Shown here in pieces: positions 55,631-64,000 of a DNA stretch of 64,000 nt. A program made the translations under genes and the position numbers. Numbering within the stretch: the stretch's first letter is position 1; every line of letters starts with the position of its first letter. The DNA comes from Marinobacter azerbaijanicus. GTDB lineage: Bacteria > Pseudomonadota > Gammaproteobacteria > Pseudomonadales > Oleiphilaceae. The DNA is taken from NCBI RefSeq assembly GCF_030250645.1, contig NZ_JASSVS010000007.1:124001-188000 (forward strand), given 5' to 3'. Under the pieces are notes generated by a model. It made no database searches, had not been told where the DNA came from, and saw nothing but the letters and a program-made list of their open reading frames with translations.

Positions 55631-58600
55631 TTAGTACTCTGCCGGGATTTCTTTTATCGGGTTGGAAATGAAGTTGAGGTAAACGCCCTGTTGGGGAATG
55701 AATAATGGAATTTTGACTGTGGCAATACCAAGAGCCACCGCTTCCACGTTTATTTGTGGCACGTTGAGGGTTCGCTGTTCTACCTGCATTCTCCCGTCAT
55801 CAAAGAATTTGACCGGTCCCTCGAGCTTCAATGTAAACGGATAGCTGTACAGGTTGTGCGTTGCTCCCAAAGGTGCCACCAGATCTGGGGCATCAAGGAA
55901 AAGCTCCGCTTCGGTCTTGAAAACAGGACCATCAACCCCCTCGACAATGATGCCCGGAATCAGGCTGTTACGGGCGCAGTTGCTGGTGCAATCAGGATCG
56001 TCTTTAGCATACCGCATTCGAAGAATTTGCGGACCGGTCGTCGAGGTCTGTTCACCCCCGAGCAGAAAGGGAAGATCAATGTAGACATCCGTCGAGGTGG
56101 TGGCGAGCATGGTGGGGTAAAGCAGAACGCCAACGCCCTCCTGGCCCGTCTCGGGGTCTGTAGCCGGACCTGTAACTTCTGTATTGAGGGCGTAAGTCTG
56201 GTAGATAAACTTGTTATGTGGGCAATCCGGGCCATCGGAGCTGCAGCCAACGCGAGCGTTCAGGTCGCCGAGTACTCCGCCATCGGCCGTCTGTCCGTCA
56301 ACCAGTAGCTTTGCCGCGTTAGCTGAAGGCAAAAAGCCCTCTGCCTCACTACCATCGTGGTTGAACGGCTCCAAGCAGTTTTTTCCACCTAATGTAGGGC
56401 AGTCGACTACGTAGTTGGAGTTCACGTCGCGAATAGGAAGATTACGTAGTGGAGTGAATACCGTCTCCTGGGCCTCTGATCCCTTGAAGTAGATGGTCAT
56501 GTCGGGCCCACCAGCATCGGTAGAATTAGTCAGCATGTCTGTCTGCAGCGGGTAGTTCTGCACCGAACAAATGGCATTGCTACAGTTTCCTGCACCGCTG
56601 GCGGACCTCATGGTATAGCGATAGAAGCTACCGTCTGCCGTATCCCATGGGTTTTCTGGATAGAAGCGGATGCGCTGGTTGTTTTTCTCGATCCGGCCAC
56701 TGACGATTTCCCCGGAGCCAATGGGGGTGGATGAGTCAGTAACTTTCTCGACGATAAAGGTACCGTCATTGATGGTACTCAGGTTCATGGACTGGGAGAA
56801 CACCACCACAATGGGGCGATCCTCGGGTAGCTCAGTTACGGGCAGTACATCGCCGGCGGGGCCACCTTCGGCAGCATCGTTACATTGTCCGTGAGTTCCC
56901 TGGCTCAGGTTGACGCCGGTAGTGACACAGGGATAGCCGGGATAGGTAGTCAGCGCGAGCGGCGAACTCTGGGTGACCGAGTCGCCAAGATCCGGCAGCG
57001 TAAATGTCAGATCTTGCGGGGTAATGCCATTGCCCGCAAGGTCGGTCAGTGCATTGCCGATCTGTACGGTGTAATTCACACCGTGCTTAAGGCCACCTTC
57101 CGGGTTCAGTACCAGAGCTGTGCCGTCCAGTTTTGCTTTGAGCTTGCCATCGCTCGTGCGCAGGCGGGTATTACCCTCGTACAGCGCAATACCGTCGGCT
57201 ATGGTTTCTGCGTCCAGGGGTTCATCAAAGTTCAGCACAACGGGGTCGCCCGGGCGCTGCATATCCTGGCGGGTGCTGGGCACGGCGTCTACCGGCCCGG
57301 GCATCCAGCTCACCAACTGCGGTCCGGTGTTATCGGCAAACTCGTTATCGCGCTGATCTGCTGCGTCAAGCGCCGACTTGGAATCCGTCGCGGCTTCGAT
57401 GCGGAAGGCGATGGTGGAGTCGGTAAACTCCTGGCCCAGGAGGTTGGGTTCTACCATGCCGATGGCGTCGATGGTCAGCACGCCGTCTTCCACAATGGCG
57501 ATACCGGTAAGCTCCACGCCGAGCAGGTCCTGGGACAGTGAGGCGTTAGGCTGCGCCTCTTCCGTGTTCATTGAGACGTCCATGAACAGTTTGACGTGAC
57601 GGGGAGCGCTCATGTCATCGGTATAGGGGTTGGGCATCAGGTAACCCGTGGCATCCGACAGCATGGTGACCTTGATATTGCCGGTCTGCTGGATCATTCC
57701 GGTGCCCGGGTCGATAACGGGCACGGTGCCATTGATTCTGACATCCAGGCTGCTGCTGTTCAGTACGCTGCCTTTAGGGACCCGCAATGGCAGGGGCTCA
57801 TCGGCCTCAAAGGCTGGAGCATAGGCCAGTTCTGCAAACAGGCCGCCGGTCTGTTGTGACGGCCCAGCTATTCCTTGCAGTACCGAGTTCAGGGTTACGC
57901 CATTAATGATCTGCCCGTTGAGTCGGGAGCGGCGGGCGCTGCTCTCGTCTTCACCGGCGTTCAGTCCGGAATCGATGACTTCCTGGAAAAGCACGACCGT
58001 TGGCCCGGTATCCCGTGGCGTGATCTCTTCACTGAACTCGGCCAGTGTGTCGCCATTGATGCCGGGCAGGTTCCGGATGGAAACGGTGTAGTTCTCACCA
58101 GAATTCAGAACGTCGCCTTCGCGGCCACATAGTTCCGGGCTGTCCGCAATGCAAGGGTCGATGGTGATATAACGGCCATTTACCAGTACGGTTGCGGGTA
58201 CGGTTTCGCCATTACTGTCGGTTAGCTCAATGATGCCGCCACGCTCTTTCCACTCGGGGTGTGCCGGCTTTGTCAGGCGCAGCCGGAATGTGGAGAAGTT
58301 CATGGGCCGGAATGTATTGCTCTCAGACGGAATCATCTCCGCCACGGCAAATCCGTCGCCAAGATTGTCAAGCGCTGCAATGCCGCTGAACTCCCCTCGG
58401 GTCGTGAACTGTATACCTTCCGGCCCAATGGCATTGGGCGTTGCTATAATGCGGCCACCGTCGGCTTCAAGCTCCTCGCTGAAATCGATGGTGTACTCTG
58501 TGGCTGGGCTGAGCCTTTCATCCAGTAGGATTCTCAGGCTTCGACCCTCATCAACGGCTTCTGTCGAAAAAGCTATGTCATTTTCGCCATCGCGGATACG

Positions 58601-58807
58601 CACCTTGCCCTCGATGTCCTCATCGGAGAGGGCGTGCGAGAATCGCAATACCAGGTCCGCTTTCGGGCTGACCTCGCTCTGCCCATCGGCGGGATAGGAG
58701 TAAACGACGGAGCCAGGAGTTACCGGCTCGTTGATAGATTGGTCATCACCCCCGCAAGCTGCAAGCAGCATGGCGGGAATCAGTGCCAGTGTCTTGTTGT
58801 ATTTCAT
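55631..58807 (-). CDS. Large Ig-like (Big_5) surface lipoprotein
   Basis: 1058 residues. Lipobox LLAAC after MKYNKTLALIPAM, Gly/Asp spacer, then repeated SbsA/Big_5-type Ig-like units: VVYSYPADGQSEVSPKADLV, LRFSHALSDEDIEGKVRIRD, and again VVLNFDEPLDAETIADGIAL and VVVFSQSMNLSTINDGTFIV. Several Cys pairs occur in the C-terminal third. I find no GxSxG lipase elbow. It follows a FadL-type porin gene by 13 bp, and the two are almost certainly co-transcribed. It may bind or present hydrophobic substrates at the surface; unproven. Confidence 0.82.
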   Translation of the reverse strand: MKYNKTLALIPAMLLAACGGDDQSINEPVTPGSVVYSYPADGQSEVSPKADLVLRFSHALSDEDIEGKVRIRDGENDIAFSTEAVDEGRSLRILLDERLSPATEYTIDFSEELEADGGRIIATPNAIGPEGIQFTTRGEFSGIAALDNLGDGFAVAEMIPSESNTFRPMNFSTFRLRLTKPAHPEWKERGGIIELTDSNGETVPATVLVNGRYITIDPCIADSPELCGREGDVLNSGENYTVSIRNLPGINGDTLAEFSEEITPRDTGPTVVLFQEVIDSGLNAGEDESSARRSRLNGQIINGVTLNSVLQGIAGPSQQTGGLFAELAYAPAFEADEPLPLRVPKGSVLNSSSLDVRINGTVPVIDPGTGMIQQTGNIKVTMLSDATGYLMPNPYTDDMSAPRHVKLFMDVSMNTEEAQPNASLSQDLLGVELTGIAIVEDGVLTIDAIGMVEPNLLGQEFTDSTIAFRIEAATDSKSALDAADQRDNEFADNTGPQLVSWMPGPVDAVPSTRQDMQRPGDPVVLNFDEPLDAETIADGIALYEGNTRLRTSDGKLKAKLDGTALVLNPEGGLKHGVNYTVQIGNALTDLAGNGITPQDLTFTLPDLGDSVTQSSPLALTTYPGYPCVTTGVNLSQGTHGQCNDAAEGGPAGDVLPVTELPEDRPIVVVFSQSMNLSTINDGTFIVEKVTDSSTPIGSGEIVSGRIEKNNQRIRFYPENPWDTADGSFYRYTMRSASGAGNCSNAICSVQNYPLQTDMLTNSTDAGGPDMTIYFKGSEAQETVFTPLRNLPIRDVNSNYVVDCPTLGGKNCLEPFNHDGSEAEGFLPSANAAKLLVDGQTADGGVLGDLNARVGCSSDGPDCPHNKFIYQTYALNTEVTGPATDPETGQEGVGVLLYPTMLATTSTDVYIDLPFLLGGEQTSTTGPQILRMRYAKDDPDCTSNCARNSLIPGIIVEGVDGPVFKTEAELFLDAPDLVAPLGATHNLYSYPFTLKLEGPVKFFDDGRMQVEQRTLNVPQINVEAVALGIATVKIPLFIPQQGVYLNFISNPIKEIPAEY

Positions 58808-58820
58808 GGCAAACCTCTCC

Positions 58821-60158
58821 TCAGAACTTCAGGGTGATGGAGCCGCTGATTACATGAATATCACCGTCGGCGGTTGCCTGCTGCTCGTTGCCGTCAAAGT
58901 CGACGATGGTGAAATCCCGTTCCTGCAACTGCTGGTACTGGTAACCGATATCCAGACGAACCGGGTAGGCCAGTAGACGGGTGCGATGATAAGTCGCGCT
59001 TATCCCCAGCCCGGCCACGATCTTGTCTGTATCCAGATAGTTGAGTTCCGGGTTGCGGGTGGTTTTAAGCGGGGACTCCTCGTATGCCAGGCCGCCGCGG
59101 AGAGCAAATGTGCGGCTAAGCTGGTATTCAGCACCGATGCGCGGTACCAGAATGTCGTCAAAACCGATTCGGTTGGCGGCGCTGACATCTTCCTGATCCT
59201 TGATGGTGTCGCCTGCGAACTCGTCTTCCAGTTCTGACCAGTTCTGTTGTTCGATGCTGCCCCCGACGCGCCAGCGATCACTCTTGTACTGGGTGCCGAT
59301 AGCAATCGTTTCCGGCTGGAATGAATCAATGGTAGCAACCGAAAGGCTCAGGCCCGGGTCCGGGATGGTCTGGGTTACGATAATATTGGAGTCCACCGCA
59401 GTAGAAGCAGAAGACTTGGTGCGATAGGTGAAAGCTGTTTCCCAGCCGTCCAGAAAGCAGCTGCTGTCAGGGCAGATGGTATCGCCCCATTTGATGGTTG
59501 TACCGAGAATGGACTTCAGGGAAGGCTCGGCATTGACGGCAAGCCGTTCACGGCTGGTTTCACCGCCAAGGGTAGAAACGGCATCCAGCTGTGCGGCTGC
59601 TTCCAGGGTTACGCGTACTGAAAATCCGCCTGAAATGCCACGCCAGAGTGGGGTGGCACCACCAATATTCAGGAACAGGGGTTCCTTTCCGTATTGCAGG
59701 TACTGGCCGGTCTCGGAGGTCTGGGATGAGAAAGCCAGCATTTCCTTGCCGTACTTTTCAACGCCGGCAATAAAACCCAGGTAAATCGGGTGCTTGAAGC
59801 GGGTCAGGGAGGCAAGATTGGTTTTCATGCCGATCAGCACATGCTGACTCGGTGAGTCTGAGACAATATCGCCATCCGCATCAGACCGGGTGGAACGCAA
59901 CTCCTGCTCGGCGTGGAGAATGCCGCCGGTGAGCTCGCCGCGCTCGTCGCTGGTCAGGTAAGACGGGTTGTAATAGGTGGCTGATACCTGCTCGTTGAAC
60001 ATGGACAGGGACTGGGCCGTGGCCACATCCACCGGCATAACCCCATAGGTGGTGCCAATGTTGCCCATACTGGCCGAGGCGCTGAGTGAAAGGCCGGCGG
60101 AGGCGGCTGCAACGGCGAGAGTCATTGCACGCAAAGAAAAGTGGGAGGTTGGAACCAT
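58821..60158 (-). CDS. FadL-type outer membrane protein, partner of the Ig-like lipoprotein
   Basis: 445 residues from the ATG at 60158 (GGAG eight bases upstream; longer in-frame starts precede the signal peptide and are unlikely). Signal peptide (MTLAVAAASAGLSLSASAS), then MGNIGTTYGVMPVDVATAQS and VSATYYNPSYLTSDE, a divergent FadL/OmpP1 N-terminus, with beta-barrel strands and terminal ISGSITLKF. Probably transports or senses hydrophobic compounds together with the downstream lipoprotein. Confidence 0.83.
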   Translation of the reverse strand: MVPTSHFSLRAMTLAVAAASAGLSLSASASMGNIGTTYGVMPVDVATAQSLSMFNEQVSATYYNPSYLTSDERGELTGGILHAEQELRSTRSDADGDIVSDSPSQHVLIGMKTNLASLTRFKHPIYLGFIAGVEKYGKEMLAFSSQTSETGQYLQYGKEPLFLNIGGATPLWRGISGGFSVRVTLEAAAQLDAVSTLGGETSRERLAVNAEPSLKSILGTTIKWGDTICPDSSCFLDGWETAFTYRTKSSASTAVDSNIIVTQTIPDPGLSLSVATIDSFQPETIAIGTQYKSDRWRVGGSIEQQNWSELEDEFAGDTIKDQEDVSAANRIGFDDILVPRIGAEYQLSRTFALRGGLAYEESPLKTTRNPELNYLDTDKIVAGLGISATYHRTRLLAYPVRLDIGYQYQQLQERDFTIVDFDGNEQQATADGDIHVISGSITLKF

Positions 60159-60490
60159 GAAACACACTCCAGTTGTTTGTCTTGTTATTGGCCTTCGCCG
60201 TGCCCCCGGCATCGGGTGACAGGCAAAAATTATTGTTGGTACGTTTGTTCGAAAAGCAGTGTAGTGTGCTTGTCTTATCGGGACGTTGGCCTTCTTGACA
60301 GTTTTTGATGTCGAAATGACCACTCCAAAAAGGAAGATGGTTTAAAGGTGAAGGAAATACAGAGTCTTATCAGGCCGAATGCTGTGTTGTTTTGTTACCG
60401 GTTGTTGTGGCTTGTTGCTGGGGGAGGGGGTAAAAAAGGCTCCTGGTCAGGAGCCTTGAGAAAGGGACATCGGAATACCGGAGGGGTTTG
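60159..60490. other. Gap upstream of the porin-lipoprotein operon
   Basis: About 330 bp. It holds the terminator at 60432-60457 near its right-hand end and must contain the porin promoter, which I cannot place. Otherwise AT-rich and non-coding. Confidence 0.4.
60432..60457 (-). terminator. Intrinsic terminator of the TIGR02647 gene
   Basis: AAGGCTCCTG / CAGGAGCCTT, 2-base loop, with As at left; 34 bp past the stop. Confidence 0.85.
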
Positions 60491-60730
60491 TCAGTTGCTG
60501 GACAGTACCGATAATACTCTCTGAACCTGTTCTACCACCTCACTACCCAGGCTCGTCAGATAACCACCATCCTTCTGAGTAATCAGACCTTTGCGGTGGA
60601 GACGTTCAGCCGCAGCAACCATTTCCGGCGCAGCTGAATGCTGGTGAACCTTGATGCCTTCCTGGGCGGAAGACTGGTCGAACATGGCAAGCAGGTTGAG
60701 TTCATCAATGTGGTCGGACGAAAAGGGCAT
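60491..60730 (-). CDS. TIGR02647 family small protein
   Basis: 79 residues: MPFSSDHIDELNLLAMFD, then ERLHRKGLITQKDGGYLTSL, a winged-helix-like pattern, and EVVEQVQRVLSVL. Matches the small conserved gammaproteobacterial family TIGR02647, of unknown function, possibly DNA-binding. Confidence 0.75.
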   Translation of the reverse strand: MPFSSDHIDELNLLAMFDQSSAQEGIKVHQHSAAPEMVAAAERLHRKGLITQKDGGYLTSLGSEVVEQVQRVLSVLSSN

Positions 60731-60824
60731 GGTAGCTTCCTTGTGTTATTTTAAGGGACTTACAGTAGTTGTATACGAAGCTGGAGCATTCAGCAAAGCG
60801 ATTTCGGGGTGAGGCAAACAATAC

Positions 60825-61157
60825 ATGATCAGTTGGGAAGATTTTGAGAAAGTAGAACTGCGAATCGGTACCATTATCGAAGCGCATGAGTTTCCGGAAG
60901 CACGCAAACCGGCCTATAAACTGAAAGTCGATTTTGGTCCCGAGGTGGGTGTCCGCAAATCCAGTGCCCAGATCACTGACCTGTATGATCCTGAGACGCT
61001 CATAGGTAAGCAGGTGCTCGCTGTGACCAATTTCCCGCCGAAACAGATTGGTTCATTCATGTCTGAGTGTCTGGTGACGGGTATCAGGACGGAGGAAGGC
61101 TCAATAACGCTCGTTGGCACAGATCATAAAGTCAGCAATGGACAGCGCCTTATCTGA
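60825..61157 (+). CDS. csaA: CsaA-like tRNA-binding domain protein
   Basis: 110 residues, a stand-alone EMAP/tRNA-binding OB fold: WEDFEKVELRIGTIIEAHEF, KSSAQITDLYDPETLIGKQV and AVTNFPPKQIGSFMSECLV. CsaA is described as an export-related chaperone, and the fold also binds tRNA; the role in this organism is not known. Confidence 0.87.
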   Translation: MISWEDFEKVELRIGTIIEAHEFPEARKPAYKLKVDFGPEVGVRKSSAQITDLYDPETLIGKQVLAVTNFPPKQIGSFMSECLVTGIRTEEGSITLVGTDHKVSNGQRLI

Positions 61158-61310
61158 AGGCCAGTGAAGATTGGCGTAGCTATGCGTTGCTGTGTGACTG
61201 TACTTGGTGAAACTGTCAAAAAACCCGACACTGAAGAAATAAACCTGTATGCCAAGAGGTTTTGACCCGGGCTCTATTTGTTTGCACTGCGGATGCTTGT
61301 TGGGGAAATG

Positions 61311-61337
61311 AAAAAGGCTCCTCATGAAGGAGCCTTT
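61311..61337 (-). terminator. Intrinsic terminator of the small PEP-CTERM gene
   Basis: AAAGGCTCCT / AGGAGCCTTT around CATGA, with extra As at left; 22 bp past the stop. Confidence 0.82.
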
Positions 61338-61359
61338 AACCAGGAGCCTGAATTGCAGT

Positions 61360-61881
61360 CTATGCGGACTTCCTCCTGCGGAAAAGTCCAAGGCCAACTA
61401 AGCCCAAGCCAACCAGCCCAAGCGTGCCTGGTTCCGGAACCGTTACGGTGCCGCCATCAAGCTCAGTAAGGTGGCTGAGTTCCATCTCTTCGAGTTTTTT
61501 GGTTCCGAAGTAGTCTTCAAGGCTGAATACCGCCCAGTCAAGGCTGGCCACGTTTTTGAAAAGTACACTGGTTGTGGAATCCTTCACCAGGAAGTAACCC
61601 GGACTCGTCAGCAGTTCAACAGCAATGACATTGACATCCTCATCAGTCGACTTGAACGAAGCCGGATCCGACTTATAAGAATACGTTACGGTAAAACCGA
61701 GGACAGAAGACGCCCAGGTTGCCTCGTCTTCCGGGCTTCCAAGAACGCCGGTGTCATTCACGTAAGTGTCGAGATCCCCGACATTAGTGGCGCCACCATC
61801 AATATAGTAGCCGAACGCCGAGCCGCTCAGAGTCAGAGCAACGGCCGAGCCGAAACTTATCAGCAGTTTTTGAAGATTCAT
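61360..61881 (-). CDS. PEP-CTERM sorting domain protein
   Basis: 173 residues. Signal peptide (LLISFGSAVALTLSGSAFG), a short beta-rich body, then the sorting tail VPEPGTLGLVGLGLVGLGLF followed by RRRKSA. Exosortase recognises this PEP motif, and the protein is expected to be exported and processed with exopolysaccharide. No exosortase gene is in the window. Confidence 0.87.
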   Translation of the reverse strand: MNLQKLLISFGSAVALTLSGSAFGYYIDGGATNVGDLDTYVNDTGVLGSPEDEATWASSVLGFTVTYSYKSDPASFKSTDEDVNVIAVELLTSPGYFLVKDSTTSVLFKNVASLDWAVFSLEDYFGTKKLEEMELSHLTELDGGTVTVPEPGTLGLVGLGLVGLGLFRRRKSA

Positions 61882-62084
61882 TTGTGAAGCTCCCTGTTCT
61901 TTCAGTGGTTCTGCCAGTGGTTCTGCGCCACTATTAACTCAAGCCTCTCGGCCCGAGAATTTCGCATGAGCAAATTGCCTTTTGCTTGATTATTAGGTAG
62001 CAAGAAGCGGGCCGAAATCGCAGTAGACTGATAAAGTTATGGTTTTTTTGGGAGGTCAGTGGTTATTGCTGTATCTCTGTAAAA

Positions 62085-62594
62085 ATTGTCGACACGGTCA
62101 CAAAAGGTTTTGCTGCACTGATCCTGATTCTCTCAGTATCACCAGGTACTTTCGCCCAGTCAGCGGGGAAGCAGCTCATTGACGGCATTGTCAACGATGT
62201 CATTAATCGAACCGCGGAAACGGCAAGAGAAGAAGTTCGCCGGAAAACGGGAATTGACCCGTTGGATCGTGGTTGCGAAGACAGGAGTGATTACCGTCCG
62301 GCCCCTTCTGATCTCCGAGAAGAGTCAATCGATGAGCTCCGCCGCCTGGATATCGAATACGATCGCAAAGTTGCAAAACTTGAATCGGAGCTTCAGCGAG
62401 AGCTCAAGAAGTCAGAGCGAGAATTCCGTCGCGAGGCTGAGAAAGAAGGCAAGCCAGAGAAGATAAGGGATAAGCGAAGGAAGCTCGAGAAGAAAGTTGA
62501 TAAGGCACACGCGAAGTTTGAGGAAAAGCTGCGTAAAGAGAGTGATCGGTACGATCGAAAGCGCGAGCAGATTTTATCAAAGCATTATGAATGA
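62085..62594 (+). CDS. Predicted secreted coiled-coil protein, start codon uncertain
   Basis: The open frame codes for a signal-peptide-like stretch (FAALILILSVSPGTFA at about 62109-62156) followed by a very charged Lys/Arg/Glu helix (KVAKLESELQRELKKSEREF and EKIRDKRRKLEKKVDKAHAK). No ATG, GTG or TTG lies before the signal sequence in frame; 62085 is an ATT chosen only to include it, and a TTG at 62262 would lose it. A GGAGG at 62051-62055 and a 7-T tract at 62043-62049 just upstream suggest either a non-standard start or a frameshift from the ATG at 62039. Function unknown. Confidence 0.45.
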   Translation: MVDTVTKGFAALILILSVSPGTFAQSAGKQLIDGIVNDVINRTAETAREEVRRKTGIDPLDRGCEDRSDYRPAPSDLREESIDELRRLDIEYDRKVAKLESELQRELKKSEREFRREAEKEGKPEKIRDKRRKLEKKVDKAHAKFEEKLRKESDRYDRKREQILSKHYE

Positions 62595-62689
62595 GGTGAT
62601 CGGTTCACTTGGATAACGGGGCGGGTACCAGCCCGGCATCCTGAATCAGTCATGCCGGGCCTCATAAGAGTGCTACTAAGCGCGGCGGC

Positions 62690-63490
62690 TTACACCGAAA
62701 TCCCATGTTTGCGTCGTCCGGCCAGGACACCCAGAACCAGCAGTCCGAGCGATAACGTCGCCAGGCTTGACGGCTCGGGAACGGTCGCTGGATCATCTCC
62801 GGGATCGGAGGCCCCGATTTCCTCGTAGGCGACAGCTGTTCCGTTACTCGCGATTGCTACGGGTTGGCCGCCCGAAAGGGTGTTGTATTGCTTCACCCGG
62901 AATCCACCTGAGTCGCTGTCGGAAATGGGTGTATCTTCCAGCGGATCTATAAACTCCCAGTTCGGATACCGTGAGCCCGTGAACTCAATCGAACTACCGA
63001 GCGAGCTGAGGAAGGCGTTATAGTTGCCGTATACCGAGGCGCCGTCCTCGCCCTCCAGAATGGTGAGAATATTGCCGCCGTCTTCCAGGAACGATTTCGC
63101 GGCTGCAATTTCGCCGCTGGTGTAGGCGAGCGGTGCGTTGAACGTCTGCGTGACGACCAGCATATCGACACTGTCCAGCAGGCTGTTTGTCAGTTCGGCC
63201 CCGGATTCAGTCGGAGTGATCCCCGCTTCGCTGTTGAAATGGTTGAGTAGGGTTTCCTGAAAGAAGGCTTCCCTTGAGAACAGCACCTCGCTGCCGCTGC
63301 CAAGCAGGTTCTCATAGATCGGAAAATTGACCTCCTGATCGACACTGATGTCGCCCACGACCGTGATAGCGCCGGCATGCGCCTGGCCAGTCCAGAACAT
63401 GGCCATTCCGGAAACCAGTAATCCTGTGAGCAGTCGTTTTAGGCTGTGTGAGCCAGTTGTCTCTTGATGTTTGGTGAGTACGTGTTCCAT
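62690..63490 (-). CDS. PEP-CTERM sorting domain protein
   Basis: 266 residues. Signal peptide (LLTGLLVSGMAMFWTGQAHA) and a beta/alpha body. The region from TVVGDISVDQEVNFPIYENL through NILTILEGEDG looks like a small glutamine-amidotransferase-like/ThuA-like fold seen in some PEP-CTERM proteins; I am unsure of that. Tail VPEPSSLATLSLGLLVLGVL and GRRKHG. Exported; no partner apparent. Confidence 0.85.
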   Translation of the reverse strand: MEHVLTKHQETTGSHSLKRLLTGLLVSGMAMFWTGQAHAGAITVVGDISVDQEVNFPIYENLLGSGSEVLFSREAFFQETLLNHFNSEAGITPTESGAELTNSLLDSVDMLVVTQTFNAPLAYTSGEIAAAKSFLEDGGNILTILEGEDGASVYGNYNAFLSSLGSSIEFTGSRYPNWEFIDPLEDTPISDSDSGGFRVKQYNTLSGGQPVAIASNGTAVAYEEIGASDPGDDPATVPEPSSLATLSLGLLVLGVLAGRRKHGISV

Positions 63491-63769
63491 TTCGCCTCCC
63501 TTAGAATGCTTGCGTGTGTTTATTGCAGTGCATGCGCCAGGGTGGCTGGCTCAACCATAGATCAAGCAAACATCATGCGAACCAGGCTAGAGCCCTGATT
63601 TTTAAACCTGCGTCCTTGTCAGGCCCTCTGGAGAGTTCGTAAATCGTAAATTCAGTCGACGCTCAGAAGAACAAAACGGTGGGTGTGGGCTGAGTTTGTG
63701 AGATCAGAAGTGTTTGGGGAACCGATGAGGTGCGAGGGATTTCAGCAACTGATTGCCGATCGGTAAGAA

Positions 63770-63846
63770 TGGTGGGCCCACCTGGACTCGAACCAGGGAC
63801 CAAAGGATTATGAGTCCTCTGCTCTAACCAACTGAGCTATAGGCCC
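63770..63846 (-). tRNA. tRNA with CAU anticodon (Met elongator or Ile2)
   Basis: 77 nt with encoded CCA. Acceptor GGGCCTA pairs with TGGGCCC; D-stem GCTC/GAGC; anticodon loop CTCATAA (CAU); T-arm CCTGG TTCGAGT CCAGG; discriminator A. The variable region TTGGTC and anticodon stem resemble the lysidine-modified tRNA-Ile2 of enterobacteria as much as elongator Met, so the amino acid is uncertain. It follows rpoD, as in pseudomonads. Confidence 0.9.
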
Positions 63847-63911
63847 TTTTGTCAGCGGATGCTGCTTAAAGGTTTGTTTTTCGGGGTGTTACTCCCGGCG
63901 GGAGCAACAAA

Positions 63912-63947
63912 GCGGGCGCCATTATACCGGTGAGGGGTGGCGCCCGC
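63912..63947 (-). terminator. Terminator-like hairpin downstream of rpoD
   Basis: GCGGGCGCCA / TGGCGCCCGC, a perfect 10-bp stem around a 16-base loop; minus-strand reading continues into TTTGTT. It lies between the rpoD stop and the tRNA. Confidence 0.65.
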
Positions 63948-63960
63948 TACTGTTGTGGTG

Positions 63961-63999
63961 TTATCCGTTACCCTGATCGTCAATGAAGCCGCGCAGGTG
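63961..63999 (-). CDS. rpoD: C-terminal end of a sigma70 (rpoD) gene, cut by window edge
   Basis: Only the last 12 codons are inside: HLRGFIDDQGNG then TAA. This is the usual RpoD ending (…EHLRxFxDD), and the following tRNA agrees with the pseudomonad gene order. The call rests on a very short stretch. Confidence 0.55.
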   Translation of the reverse strand, partial: HLRGFIDDQGNG

Positions 64000-64000
64000 G

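Noticed and set aside
55631..58807. Lipase activity in the large lipoprotein (VolA analogy)
   Set aside because: No GxSxG elbow or His/Asp triad context found on reading the whole protein; kept only as an architectural analogy.
62179..62466. 95-codon frame overlapping the coiled-coil ORF
   Set aside because: Different frame from the signal-peptide-bearing one, Arg/Ser-rich composition typical of an out-of-frame reading.

Overview
The window is a stretch of chromosome from a marine gammaproteobacterium, most likely Marinobacter or a close relative. Reasons: moderately high GC; Pseudomonas-type gene orders (metX-metW-DUF4426-rdgB-hemW, yggT-proC-yggS facing pilT-pilU, oxyR-recG, crc facing pyrE, polA facing a DUF2782 gene, rpoD followed by a CAU tRNA); two FadL-type outer membrane proteins; and PEP-CTERM surface proteins. 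Almost all of it is ordinary housekeeping chromosome. I see no prophage, no insertion sequence and no CRISPR array. The assignment rests on gene content and order only.

Layout. 1-1805: cardiolipin synthase (cut by the left edge) and an AraC regulator, facing a 30-codon ORF with a very strong ribosome site and its own terminator. 2207-5714: a run of small metabolic enzymes (alpha/beta hydrolase, strictosidine-synthase-like protein, thioesterase, quinone-reductase-like protein). 5720-11446: cation/proton antiporter, tcdA, acyl-CoA dehydrogenase, SDR. 11477-12774: an ECF sigma/ChrR anti-sigma pair with a recognisable self-promoter. 12870-15839: speA and speE, divergent. 16065-17755: glnK-amtB with a sigma54 promoter and an NtrC site. 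18148-20836: ubiK, comM, trmB. 20855-25352: the met/hemW operon. 25522-27486: a bacterial dynamin-like GTPase. 27731-32421: yggT, proC, yggS, pilT, pilU. 32536-39937: fadL-like, polA, several small envelope proteins, pyrE. 40019-46613: crc, rph, yicC, gmk, rpoZ, spoT, ridA. 46659-52162: epimerase-like, oxyR, recG, an HDOD protein. 52496-60158: DUF2489, a molybdopterin oxidoreductase, and a large Ig-like lipoprotein with a FadL-type porin. 60491-64000: TIGR02647 gene, csaA-like, two PEP-CTERM proteins, a charged coiled-coil ORF, a CAU tRNA and the last codons of rpoD.

The most unusual signal is not a gene. Four intergenic copies (15851-15956, 31158-31265, 40866-40965, 55308-55495) share one architecture. 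Two long outer arms pair with each other but have unrelated sequence from copy to copy. They enclose a conserved core with the linker TCGAGCG and two small hairpins whose loops read NGGA. Inner and outer stems change in a compensated way, as expected for an element selected for fold rather than sequence. One copy separates pilT from pilU; another is inverted and carries an expanded core.

Other points of interest: the AraC/30-codon-ORF pair with 21-bp-spaced direct repeats; a promoter followed by a terminator just before spoT; a long palindrome between divergent rph and yicC; the lipoprotein/FadL pair; and a secreted coiled-coil ORF with no in-frame standard start.
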